NCBI RefSeq assembly: GCF_003732275.1
Contig: NZ_MOBM01000011.1
Location: 1 to 64,000 of the forward strand
DNA from: Pseudomonas frederiksbergensis
GTDB lineage: Bacteria > Pseudomonadota > Gammaproteobacteria > Pseudomonadales > Pseudomonadaceae
DNA: 64,000 nucleotides
Direction: 5' to 3'
Part shown: positions 27,372 through 35,114 of the stretch, piece after piece
Layout: each line of letters begins with the position of its first letter
Numbering within the stretch: the first letter of the stretch is position 1
Notes under the pieces: generated by a model
Seen by the model: the letters and a program-made list of their open reading frames with translations, nothing else
What the model was told of the DNA's origin: nothing
Database searches by the model: none
Program-made: the position numbers and the translations under genes

Positions 27372-28052
27372 ATGCCCCATATCCTGATTGTCGAAGACGA
27401 AGCGGCCATTGCCGACACCCTGATTTTCGCCTTGCAGGGCGAGGGCTTCACCACCACCTGGTTGAGCCTTGGCGCGGCGGCGCTTGAACATCAGCGCGCC
27501 ACGCCAGCGGACCTGATCATTCTCGACATCGGCCTGCCCGACATCAGTGGCTTCGAAGCCTGCAAGCAATTGCGGCGTTTCAGCGACGTGCCGGTGATCT
27601 TCCTCAGCGCCCGTGATGCAGAGATCGACCGCGTGGTGGGCCTGGAAATCGGTGCCGACGACTACGTGGTCAAACCGTTCAGCCCTCGAGAAGTGGCGGC
27701 GCGGGTCCGGGCGATTCTCAAGCGCATGGCGCCACGAGCGGTGGCGGAGGTTTCCTCGGCGCTGTTTCGCATCGACAGCGAGCGGGTGCAGATCAGCTAT
27801 CGTAATCAGCCCTTGAGCCTGACTCGCCATGAGTTTCGTTTGCTGCAATGCCTGCTGGAACAACCCGAGCGAGTCTTCAGCCGCGAGCAATTGCTCGATG
27901 CCCTGGGTGTGGCCGCCGATGCCGGTTATGAGCGCAGCATCGACAGCCACATCAAAAGCGTGCGCGCCAAATTGCGCCTGGTGAAAGCCGATGCCGAGCC
28001 GATCCAGACTCACCGTGGCCTCGGTTACAGCTACAGCCCGGGGCACAGCTGA
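27372..28052 (+). CDS. creB: Response regulator CreB
   Basis: 226 residues: a receiver domain with the acidic pair EDE near residue 9, the phosphorylated Asp in LIILDIGLPD and the Lys in YVVKPFSPRE, followed by an OmpR-type winged helix (LTRHEFRLLQCLLEQ, THRGLGYSY). The partner kinase gene overlaps it by one base (TGATG). CreBC controls creD and, in Pseudomonas, links PBP4 or AmpC-related cell-wall stress to beta-lactam resistance. Confidence 0.92.
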   Translation: MPHILIVEDEAAIADTLIFALQGEGFTTTWLSLGAAALEHQRATPADLIILDIGLPDISGFEACKQLRRFSDVPVIFLSARDAEIDRVVGLEIGADDYVVKPFSPREVAARVRAILKRMAPRAVAEVSSALFRIDSERVQISYRNQPLSLTRHEFRLLQCLLEQPERVFSREQLLDALGVAADAGYERSIDSHIKSVRAKLRLVKADAEPIQTHRGLGYSYSPGHS

Positions 28053-29470
28053 TGCCCCTGGGGATCCGGATTTTTCTGGTCTACGTGCTGTTCATCGGCC
28101 TGACCGGCTACTTCGTGCTCAACACCGTGATGGAAGAAATCCGCCCCGGCGTGCGCCAGTCCACCGAAGAAACCCTGGTGGACACCGCCAACCTGATGGC
28201 CGAGATCCTGCGGGACGACTTCAAGGCCGGCACCCTCAGCCAGAACCGCTGGCCGGAATTGCTCAAGGCTTACGGTGAACGGCAACCGAAGGCGAGTATC
28301 TGGGGCATGCCGAAGAATCAGGTCAACCACCGCATTTACGTCACCGATACAAAGGGCATCGTGGTGCTGGATTCCAGCGGCATTGCGGTGGGCCAGGACT
28401 ACTCGCGCTGGAATGACGTCTACCTGACTTTGCGTGGCGAATACGGCGCTCGTTCGACGCGCAGCAACCCGGACGACTCGAACACGTCGGTGATGCACGT
28501 TGGAGCGCCGATTCGCGACAACGGCCAGATCATCGGCGTGGTGACGGTGGCCAAGCCCAACAGCTCGCTGCAGCCTTACGTTGATCGCACCGAGCGGCGA
28601 TTGCTGATTTATGGCGCCGGGCTGATTGGCCTCGGTTTGCTGTTCGGTGCGCTGTTGTCCTGGTGGCTGAGCGCGGCGCTGCGGCGGTTGACGGTGTATG
28701 CCCAGGCAGTCAGCGAAGGCCGGCGGGTCGAGGTGCCGCATTATCGTGGTGGCGAGCTGGAGCAACTGGCCACGGCGGTGGAGCAGATGCGCACCCAGCT
28801 CGAAGGCAAAGCCTACGTCGAGCGTTATGTGCACACCCTGACCCATGAATTGAAAAGCCCGCTGGCGGCGATTCGTGGTGCGGCGGAGTTGCTGCAAGGC
28901 GAGATGCCGGCGACCCAGCAGCAACGTTTCGTCAGCAACATCGACAGCGAAAGCGCGCGCATGCAGCAGTTGATCGAACGACTGTTGAACCTCGCGCAGG
29001 TGGAACAGCGCCAAGGGCTGGAAGAGCGGGTGGCGGTGCCATTGGCGGGTTTGGTGGACGAGCTGTTGAGCGCGCAGGCTGCGCGAATCGAAGGTAAGCA
29101 GTTGCGTGCGGAACAGCAAATTGCAGCGGATCTGAATCTGCTCGGCGAGCCGTTTTTGTTGCGCCAGGCGCTGGGCAATCTGCTGGAGAATGCGTTGGAT
29201 TTCACCCCGGCTCAGGGCTTGCTGCGATTCAGTGCCGAACGAGTCGGCGAGCAGATTGAGTTCAAGCTATTCAACCAGGCCGAGGCAATTCCCGACTATG
29301 CATTGCCGCGTTTGAGCGAGCGCTTCTACTCACTGCCGCGTCCGGACAGTGGGCGTAAAAGTACGGGGTTGGGGCTTAACTTTGTTGAAGAAGTGATCAA
29401 GTTGCATGGCGGCGTGATGAGTCTCGGTAATGTCGACGGCGGTGTAGAGGTCACGTTGCGCCTGCCTTAG
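28052..29470 (+). CDS. creC: Sensor histidine kinase CreC
   Basis: 472 residues: a TM helix near the N-terminus, a periplasmic PAS/Cache-like sensor with ITDTKG-type segments, a second TM near residue 185-205, a HAMP region, and the phosphorylated His in HTLTHELKSPLAAIRGAAELL. The N and G boxes are LLENALDF and GLGLNFVEEV. Length and order match CreC. It is translationally linked to creB. Confidence 0.92.
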   Translation: MPLGIRIFLVYVLFIGLTGYFVLNTVMEEIRPGVRQSTEETLVDTANLMAEILRDDFKAGTLSQNRWPELLKAYGERQPKASIWGMPKNQVNHRIYVTDTKGIVVLDSSGIAVGQDYSRWNDVYLTLRGEYGARSTRSNPDDSNTSVMHVGAPIRDNGQIIGVVTVAKPNSSLQPYVDRTERRLLIYGAGLIGLGLLFGALLSWWLSAALRRLTVYAQAVSEGRRVEVPHYRGGELEQLATAVEQMRTQLEGKAYVERYVHTLTHELKSPLAAIRGAAELLQGEMPATQQQRFVSNIDSESARMQQLIERLLNLAQVEQRQGLEERVAVPLAGLVDELLSAQAARIEGKQLRAEQQIAADLNLLGEPFLLRQALGNLLENALDFTPAQGLLRFSAERVGEQIEFKLFNQAEAIPDYALPRLSERFYSLPRPDSGRKSTGLGLNFVEEVIKLHGGVMSLGNVDGGVEVTLRLP

Positions 29471-29484
29471 GACCGAGTCGCGGC

Positions 29485-29579
29485 CATCGCGAGCAGGCTC
29501 GCTCCCACAAGGGATCTCCAGCGAACACAAACTATATGCGAACCGAAGATCAAATGTGGGAGCGAGCCTGCTCGCGATG
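29485..29579. repeat. REP doublet between creC and creD
   Basis: A GCGAGCAGGCTCGC-type pair with a 44-bp unique centre. It separates the creBC transcript from the creD promoter region. Confidence 0.9.
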
Positions 29580-29593
29580 GGGCCGGCCCAGTC

Positions 29594-29609
29594 TCCACAA
29601 AGTCTCCAC
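29594..29609 (+). promoter_or_regulatory. Candidate CreB box upstream of creD
   Basis: TCCAC-N6-TCCAC. The published CreB recognition sequence (cre/blr tag) is TTCAC-N6-TTCAC, so each half differs at one base and the spacing is exact. It lies 65 bp before the creD start, the expected place for an activator site. Confidence 0.5.
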
Positions 29610-29673
29610 ATTCCCCCCATAAAACTCCCACACACCGACTCCAGACTTTCCCCATCCAAACAGGGAGAGTCCC

Positions 29674-31044
29674 ATGAACCGTAGCCTGACCCTAAAACTC
29701 GGGGCGATTGCCCTTTTGATTCTGTTGCTGCTGATCCCGCTGCTGATGATCAATGGCGTGATCCAGGATCGGCAACAACTGCGCGACGGTGTACTCGAAG
29801 ACATCGCCCGCAGCTCCAGTTACAGCCAGCAACTGAGTGGCCCGCTGATGGTGGTGCCCTATCGCAAAACAGTGCGCATCTGGAAAACCAACGAAAAAAC
29901 CAACCAGCGTTACCAGGACGTCGGCGAGGAGCGCGGGCGTTTGTATTTCTTGCCGGAGCGCTTCGAACTGGACGGCCAGGTCCAGACCGAACTGCGTGCC
30001 CGGGGTATCTACGAGGCACGGCTGTTTCATGCCGATAATCGCATCAGCGGGCATTTCTCGGTCCCGGCGCAACTGGGCATCAAGGAGGACTTCGCCGATT
30101 ACCGCTTTGACCAACCGTTCCTGGCCGTCGGCATCAGCGACATTCGCGGCATCGAAAATGCCCTGAAACTCGAACTCAATGGCCAGAGCCTGGACTTTGT
30201 ACCGGGTAGCCAAGTGGGCTGGTTGGGCGAGGGTGTGCATGTGACGCTACCGACGCTGGATACCAGACAGGCCACGGAACTGGCGTTCGGTTTCGACTTG
30301 CGCCTGCAAGGCACCGGCCAGTTGCAGATTCTTCCGGTGGGCAAGACCAGCAAGGTTTCACTGGCCGCCAATTGGCCGCACCCCAGCTTCATCGGTAACT
30401 ACCTGCCGGCCCAGCGTGAAATTACCGATCAGGGCTTCACGGCCAATTGGCAGACCTCATTTTTCTCCACCAATCTGCAAGAAGCGTTGAACAGTTGCGT
30501 GTCTGGCGGTCATTGCGACGCGTTCAGCGGTCGCAGCTTCGGCGTGAGCTTCATCGACCCGGTGGACCAATACCTGAAAAGCGATCGGGCAATCAAATAC
30601 GCATTGCTGTTCATCGTCCTGACCTTCGCCGGTTTCTTCCTCTTCGAAGTACTGAAAAGCCTGGCGGTACACCCGGTGCAATACGCCTTGGTGGGCGTGG
30701 CGCTGGCGTTCTTCTACCTGTTGCTGCTGTCGCTGTCCGAGCACATCGGCTTTGCCTTGGCGTATCTGCTGTCGGCGAGTGGCTGTGTGGCGTTGATCGG
30801 TTTCTATGTCTGCCATGTGCTGCGCAGCGTGCGTCACGGCTTGAGCTTTTCGGCGGGGTTGGCGGCGTTATACGGGCTGCTTTACGGCTTGTTGAGCGCC
30901 GAGGATTACGCGCTGTTGATGGGCTCGCTGCTGTTGTTCGGTCTGCTGGGCGTGTTCATGGTGCTGACCCGCAAGCTGGACTGGTACGGGATCGGGCAGA
31001 AAACCGTGAAGCCCTTGGACTTTGATATAGGTGCCGTGGAATGA
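29674..31044 (+). CDS. creD: Inner-membrane protein CreD
   Basis: 456 residues. There is one N-terminal TM helix, a large periplasmic domain (residues about 35-300, with LDGQVQTELRARGIYEARLF and FGVSFIDPVDQYLKSDRAIKY), then five to six closely packed TM helices. This is the CreD layout. It is a CreBC-controlled membrane protein whose loss alters envelope and beta-lactam phenotypes; its biochemical role is unknown. GGGAGAG precedes the ATG. Confidence 0.92.
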   Translation: MNRSLTLKLGAIALLILLLLIPLLMINGVIQDRQQLRDGVLEDIARSSSYSQQLSGPLMVVPYRKTVRIWKTNEKTNQRYQDVGEERGRLYFLPERFELDGQVQTELRARGIYEARLFHADNRISGHFSVPAQLGIKEDFADYRFDQPFLAVGISDIRGIENALKLELNGQSLDFVPGSQVGWLGEGVHVTLPTLDTRQATELAFGFDLRLQGTGQLQILPVGKTSKVSLAANWPHPSFIGNYLPAQREITDQGFTANWQTSFFSTNLQEALNSCVSGGHCDAFSGRSFGVSFIDPVDQYLKSDRAIKYALLFIVLTFAGFFLFEVLKSLAVHPVQYALVGVALAFFYLLLLSLSEHIGFALAYLLSASGCVALIGFYVCHVLRSVRHGLSFSAGLAALYGLLYGLLSAEDYALLMGSLLLFGLLGVFMVLTRKLDWYGIGQKTVKPLDFDIGAVE

Positions 31045-31199
31045 GCCGGTGGTTGGGGTTGCGCGAGGATCAGCGGTTGGGCGATGTCCTGGCGGCACGG
31101 ATTGCCGAGTTGTTTGCGCTCGATCCGCTAAAGCCGCGATTCGGGTCAGCGCGCGCCTGCCCCGGCCGTCATCGACCCGTGCGTCGAAGCAACGACTGA
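31041..31199 (+). CDS. 52-aa reading frame overlapping the creD stop (possible gene remnant)
   Basis: The ATG overlaps the creD TGA by four bases, as in a coupled operon. The first 35 residues (starting MSRWLGLREDQR, then RIAELFALDPLKP) look protein-like, but the frame then runs into the decayed LysR region and stops. I do not recognise it. It may be the beginning of a gene cut by the rearrangement that brought in the downstream island. Confidence 0.3.
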   Translation: MSRWLGLREDQRLGDVLAARIAELFALDPLKPRFGSARACPGRHRPVRRSND

Positions 31200-31748
31200 C
31201 TTCCAATCTTTGCAGCGCGACGTCACGGGTTGTCGTTGCGCAGGCCAGTTCTTCCGCAATGGCAATCCAGTTCTTCCTCCAGGCGCATTGTTGCCCTGGA
31301 CCGGTGTGTTTACTAAGGTCCAGCGCGATGGACGGGAGACGATGGCATTGTTGAATAGCAGGCAATTGTGCTGCTGCAGATCCGACAAACTGCGCGGAGT
31401 ACCCTGCGCAGCCAGGTAATCCGCCGACAAAAACGAGCGACCAATCGCAGCGCTGGCAATCACCTTCAACGCACCGCTGGGGTTTGCCTGCCACTCATCG
31501 AGCATTGTGTGAATGGCTTGGGCCTCTTTGACGATGCGCACGCAGTGTTGGTAAATCAGGTTGCCAGCATCCGTCGGCGCGAGCGTGCGAGTGCTGCGAT
31601 GCAGCAACTTGATCTTCAGGTGTGCTTCGAGTTTGGCGATCTGTTTGCTGACCGAAGAGTGGGTGCTGCCCAGATGTTCGGCAGCCCTGGAGAAACTTCG
31701 ATGTTCGACCACCGACGCGAAAGTCACGAGGCTGGATAGAGGATTCAT
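31146..31748 (-). pseudogene. Decayed LysR-type regulator
   Basis: The N-terminus is an intact LysR winged helix (FASVVEHRSFSRAAEHLGSTHSSVSKQIAKLE, residues about 8-40, split by normal spacing). The effector domain jumps from IASAAIGRSFL directly to SADYLAAQGTPRSLSDLQ, so about 60-65 residues that normally lie between are missing. After WTLVNTP the frame loses family similarity. ATG 31748 is the natural start. The internal deletion and lost C-terminus make a working regulator unlikely. It may once have controlled the adjacent MFS gene. Confidence 0.7.
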
Positions 31749-31779
31749 AGTGTTCTCCGGGACGGCTGACAGCACAGGC

Positions 31780-33015
31780 TCAGGACTTGCGTTTTGGCGA
31801 CAGGACGAAAGCAAACAGACAGAGCAGGGCGATTCCACCCCAGACTTCCGCCCAGGAAAAGCTTCGCAGTAACAACGGGATCAGCGCCGGTGTTGCGAAC
31901 GCGGCTGCGAACACGGCGGTGTTCTCGATCCCCAGTGCGGTGCCGACACGCGCAGCACCGGCCATTACCGCAATTTCGGTGTAGGCCACGCCGTGCCACG
32001 CCGAGCCGAATACACCGGCTGCGACCAACAGCAGCACACTGAGCACGGGAGCGTTGAACGTGAGGATGTTCAATTGCAGTAACACCAGAGACCCCGCCGC
32101 GAGCAGGGCGATGCCCCGAACGAACGCGCGACGGTTGTTGTGCTTGTCCGTCCACCGTCCGCTCCAGACCCGCGCGACGGCTCCGAGCAGTTGCACAGCG
32201 AAGATCACTGCCGAAGTCACCGCGATACCGAGGTGAAACTCGTTAATCAGATAAATCGCGGAAAAGGTCAGCACCGCGAACTGTGGGACGGTAAGCAGGC
32301 CGCTGGCCACGAACAGGCGCCACATGTGCGGATCGTTCAGCGTGCTCTTTGAGCTGTCGGTCGGACTGACCCGAGGGGCCGGCTGCACCGGTGCCGGGGT
32401 AAGCCAGGTCCAGGCGGCCATCGCCGCGAGCAGACTGGTCGCGGCCAGCGTACTGAAAACGCTGATGAAGCCGAAGTGCAGCGCGATCCAGGGCAGGATG
32501 GCTGCACCGATCCCGCCGCCGACTGGCACTGCTGTCTGGCGAATGCTCATGGCGAAACCGCGTTCACCGTCCTGGAACCACGACATCACAGCCTTGCCAC
32601 TGGATCCGTTGATGCTCCCGCCCAAAATGCCCAGCGCCAGCAGACCGCTGCCCAGGAGCAATACGCCGGGAATGGAACCGGCGCGTGGCGTGCCGAATGC
32701 GGCCAGCAGTGCGAAGATCAGGCTGGTGCTCAGCAGGCCGGTCAACAGCACAAAGCGGTCGCCCAACTTGTCGGTGAGTAATCCCCAAATCACTTCCGAG
32801 GCGGCAATCCCCAAGGCAATCGCACCGAGTATCAGGCCTAACTGATCGAGGCTCAGGCCGTAGGCATTCTGCAATAACGGACCAGTGGCCGGAATGCCCT
32901 GGAAACCCAGAGAGAAGCTGGCCTGGGCCGCCACGCCGACAGCGAGCACGACCCAGCGATGACGATTGATATTGGCTGCTGGCGCAGCGAGGGTGCTGGT
33001 TTTGATGTGGCTCAT
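31780..33015 (-). CDS. MFS transporter, last gene of the glutamate-mutase operon
   Basis: 411 residues with about 12 hydrophobic helices and a central hydrophilic loop (PAPRVSPTDSSKSTLND). The MFS signature between helices 2 and 3 is GLLTDKLGDRFVLL. It resembles small-anion or metabolite carriers and exporters; substrate and direction cannot be read. The start at 33015 forms an ATGA overlap with the stop of the ligase gene, so it is translated as part of the four-gene unit. An exporter of the pathway product, or an importer of its precursor, are the natural guesses. Confidence 0.85.
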   Translation of the reverse strand: MSHIKTSTLAAPAANINRHRWVVLAVGVAAQASFSLGFQGIPATGPLLQNAYGLSLDQLGLILGAIALGIAASEVIWGLLTDKLGDRFVLLTGLLSTSLIFALLAAFGTPRAGSIPGVLLLGSGLLALGILGGSINGSSGKAVMSWFQDGERGFAMSIRQTAVPVGGGIGAAILPWIALHFGFISVFSTLAATSLLAAMAAWTWLTPAPVQPAPRVSPTDSSKSTLNDPHMWRLFVASGLLTVPQFAVLTFSAIYLINEFHLGIAVTSAVIFAVQLLGAVARVWSGRWTDKHNNRRAFVRGIALLAAGSLVLLQLNILTFNAPVLSVLLLVAAGVFGSAWHGVAYTEIAVMAGAARVGTALGIENTAVFAAAFATPALIPLLLRSFSWAEVWGGIALLCLFAFVLSPKRKS

Positions 33016-35114
33016 GCGCAAAGTTCCTTATCGACATCAATCGGGGTGACCGGGCGTTCCCAGATCACCAGTAGCGAACAACCCTTTTCACTGAATGGCG
33101 CATGCCGGCTGCCCGGAGCGAGCACCAGCAAGGAGCCTTTGGGGTGGATTTGCTCGCCGGTCTGCAGCTCGCCTTCGAGTACATGAATGAGTTCGTGGCC
33201 ATTGTGCAGATGCGCTTTGGCGCGGGCGCCGGGTTCGTAGCGCACCAGGGCCGCGACAGAGCCTTCGGGGTCGGCGCGGTAGAGCGTGTGGGACCAGATC
33301 CCGGCACGGTCCGGGCTGTGCATTTTCTGAAAGTCGGCGACCAGCGCGCGCATCACGCCATCCTCGTCGCCCTCGAACAGCTGCGGCCAGACACCCTGGA
33401 TCTCGCCTGGCGTCGGCACGACGGCGTGCGCTTCAATGAGGTATTCGGCGCTGCTGGTGGGCGATGCCTGGCGCAACGTGGCGCGCATGATCTTGCCCGA
33501 CAAGGTCTTGGGCATTTCATCCACCACGGCAATGCGCCGGATCGCCAGTTCTGGAGGCAGTTTGCGGCTGAGCTGGGCGAAGACGTCGCTGGACCACGCA
33601 GCGTCCGCAACGTAACCGCTGCGCAGCACGACAAACGCCTTGGGTACATACAGGCCGACCGGATCAGGAAACGGAATGACGGCAGCCTGGGCAATACTGG
33701 GATGTTGCAGCAGTGCACTTTCCAGTTCGACCGGGGAGATGCGGTAGTCGAAGGACTTGAATTGATCGTCCGTGCGTCCCAGGTACCAGAGGCAGCCATC
33801 GCTGTCGCGGCGCGCGATGTCACCGGTGCGGTAATGGCTTGCGCCGAGGGCTTTTTCGCTGCGTTGCGGGTCGGCGTCATAGCCTGACATCAGGCCGAGT
33901 GGGCGGTCGTCCAACAGGGGCAGACAGATTTCCCCTTCGTCGGCGGGCAGGCCGGTTTCGACATCGAGCAACTCCACTGGATACCCCGGCAAGGGGTAGC
34001 CCAGAGCACCGCGGCTGATGGGCATGCCGGGGGCAAAACCCACGATGGCCGTGGCTTCGGATTGCCCGAAGCCATTGCGCAGGTCCAGTCCCCACGCCGC
34101 CGAGACTGCGTCGATCAGCGTCGCATCCAGCGGCTCGCCTGCGCTGACGATCTCGCGCAGGGCCGCTGGCCGCGAGCCGATACCGTGACGCAGCAGGGCT
34201 CTCCACACGGTCGGCGGGGCGCAAAATGTGTTTACCGACAAGCGCTGCAGCGTCGCCAGAATCGCCGCAGGCCCAACGTCGGCCTCCTCAAGGCTGACGA
34301 TTGTCGCCTCACATGTCCACGGCACGAAGAACGAACTCCAGGAATGCTTCGCCCAGCCTGGCGCAGAGACATTCAGGTGCACATCCGCTGGGCGGATGCC
34401 GTTCCAGTAGACGCTCGACAGATGGCCGATGGGGTAGCTCTGGTGGGTGTGCAGCACCAGCTTCGGCGCAGAGGTCGTGCCGGAGGTAAAGTAGCCGAAC
34501 AGCGGTTCATCGACCGATGTCGGCACGGCCGGGATGAAGTCAGGCGCGTGCTGCTGGTGATCGTCGAAGGCGATCCAGCCTTTGTGCGCGGCACCCACTG
34601 CAATGTAGCCCCGCAGGCTGTCGAGCCGAGGAATGTTGGCGGTGACGCTTTCGCTGGCGACCACATAGCGGGCGCGGCTGCGCGTCAGGCGATCAAGCAG
34701 GTTATCGCCGGTAAGCGATGGGTAGCCGGGGATAATGACCAGGCCCAGCTTCATGGCGCCCAGTAACAGGGCGTACAACTCCACGCCGTTGGGCAACATG
34801 ATCATGATGCGTTCGCCGCGTTGGGCACCGAGTGAATGCAGCCAATTGGCGACCTGATTGGAGCGCTGACGCAGTTCGGCGTAACTGATGCGTACATCCT
34901 CTGCGCCATTCACCAGAATCAGCGCCGGCTCGCCACGCCAGGCGAGGCTGTCGAACCAGTCCAGCGCCCAGTTGAAGTGGCGCAGTCGCGGCCATTGGAA
35001 CGCCGCGCCCGCAGGCTCGGTAATACCGCCATCGTGGTGCAGCAAGGTGTCGCGGGCATCGCCAAACACTGTGCCCGCGTGGTTGCGCAGATTGGGGCGG
35101 GAAGGAGCGTTCAT
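33012..35114 (-). CDS. AMP-forming acyl/aminoacyl ligase fused to a cupin
   Basis: 700 residues. Residues about 40-575 are a class I adenylate-forming enzyme of the acetyl/benzoyl-CoA-synthetase type. The phosphate loop is TSGTTSAPK (Ser in place of the usual Gly after TT). It also has APGWAKHSW, NGFGQSEAT, HYRTGDIARRD and the catalytic lysine in PKTLSGKIMRATLR. Residues about 600-695 form a single cupin barrel with metal-type ligands in HLHNGHELIHVLEGEL and PGSRHAPFSE. The ligase should activate a carboxylate as an AMP or CoA ester; the cupin may bind or modify the product. I know no characterised enzyme with this combination. ATGA overlaps join it to both neighbours. Confidence 0.85.
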   Translation of the reverse strand: MNAPSRPNLRNHAGTVFGDARDTLLHHDGGITEPAGAAFQWPRLRHFNWALDWFDSLAWRGEPALILVNGAEDVRISYAELRQRSNQVANWLHSLGAQRGERIMIMLPNGVELYALLLGAMKLGLVIIPGYPSLTGDNLLDRLTRSRARYVVASESVTANIPRLDSLRGYIAVGAAHKGWIAFDDHQQHAPDFIPAVPTSVDEPLFGYFTSGTTSAPKLVLHTHQSYPIGHLSSVYWNGIRPADVHLNVSAPGWAKHSWSSFFVPWTCEATIVSLEEADVGPAAILATLQRLSVNTFCAPPTVWRALLRHGIGSRPAALREIVSAGEPLDATLIDAVSAAWGLDLRNGFGQSEATAIVGFAPGMPISRGALGYPLPGYPVELLDVETGLPADEGEICLPLLDDRPLGLMSGYDADPQRSEKALGASHYRTGDIARRDSDGCLWYLGRTDDQFKSFDYRISPVELESALLQHPSIAQAAVIPFPDPVGLYVPKAFVVLRSGYVADAAWSSDVFAQLSRKLPPELAIRRIAVVDEMPKTLSGKIMRATLRQASPTSSAEYLIEAHAVVPTPGEIQGVWPQLFEGDEDGVMRALVADFQKMHSPDRAGIWSHTLYRADPEGSVAALVRYEPGARAKAHLHNGHELIHVLEGELQTGEQIHPKGSLLVLAPGSRHAPFSEKGCSLLVIWERPVTPIDVDKELCA

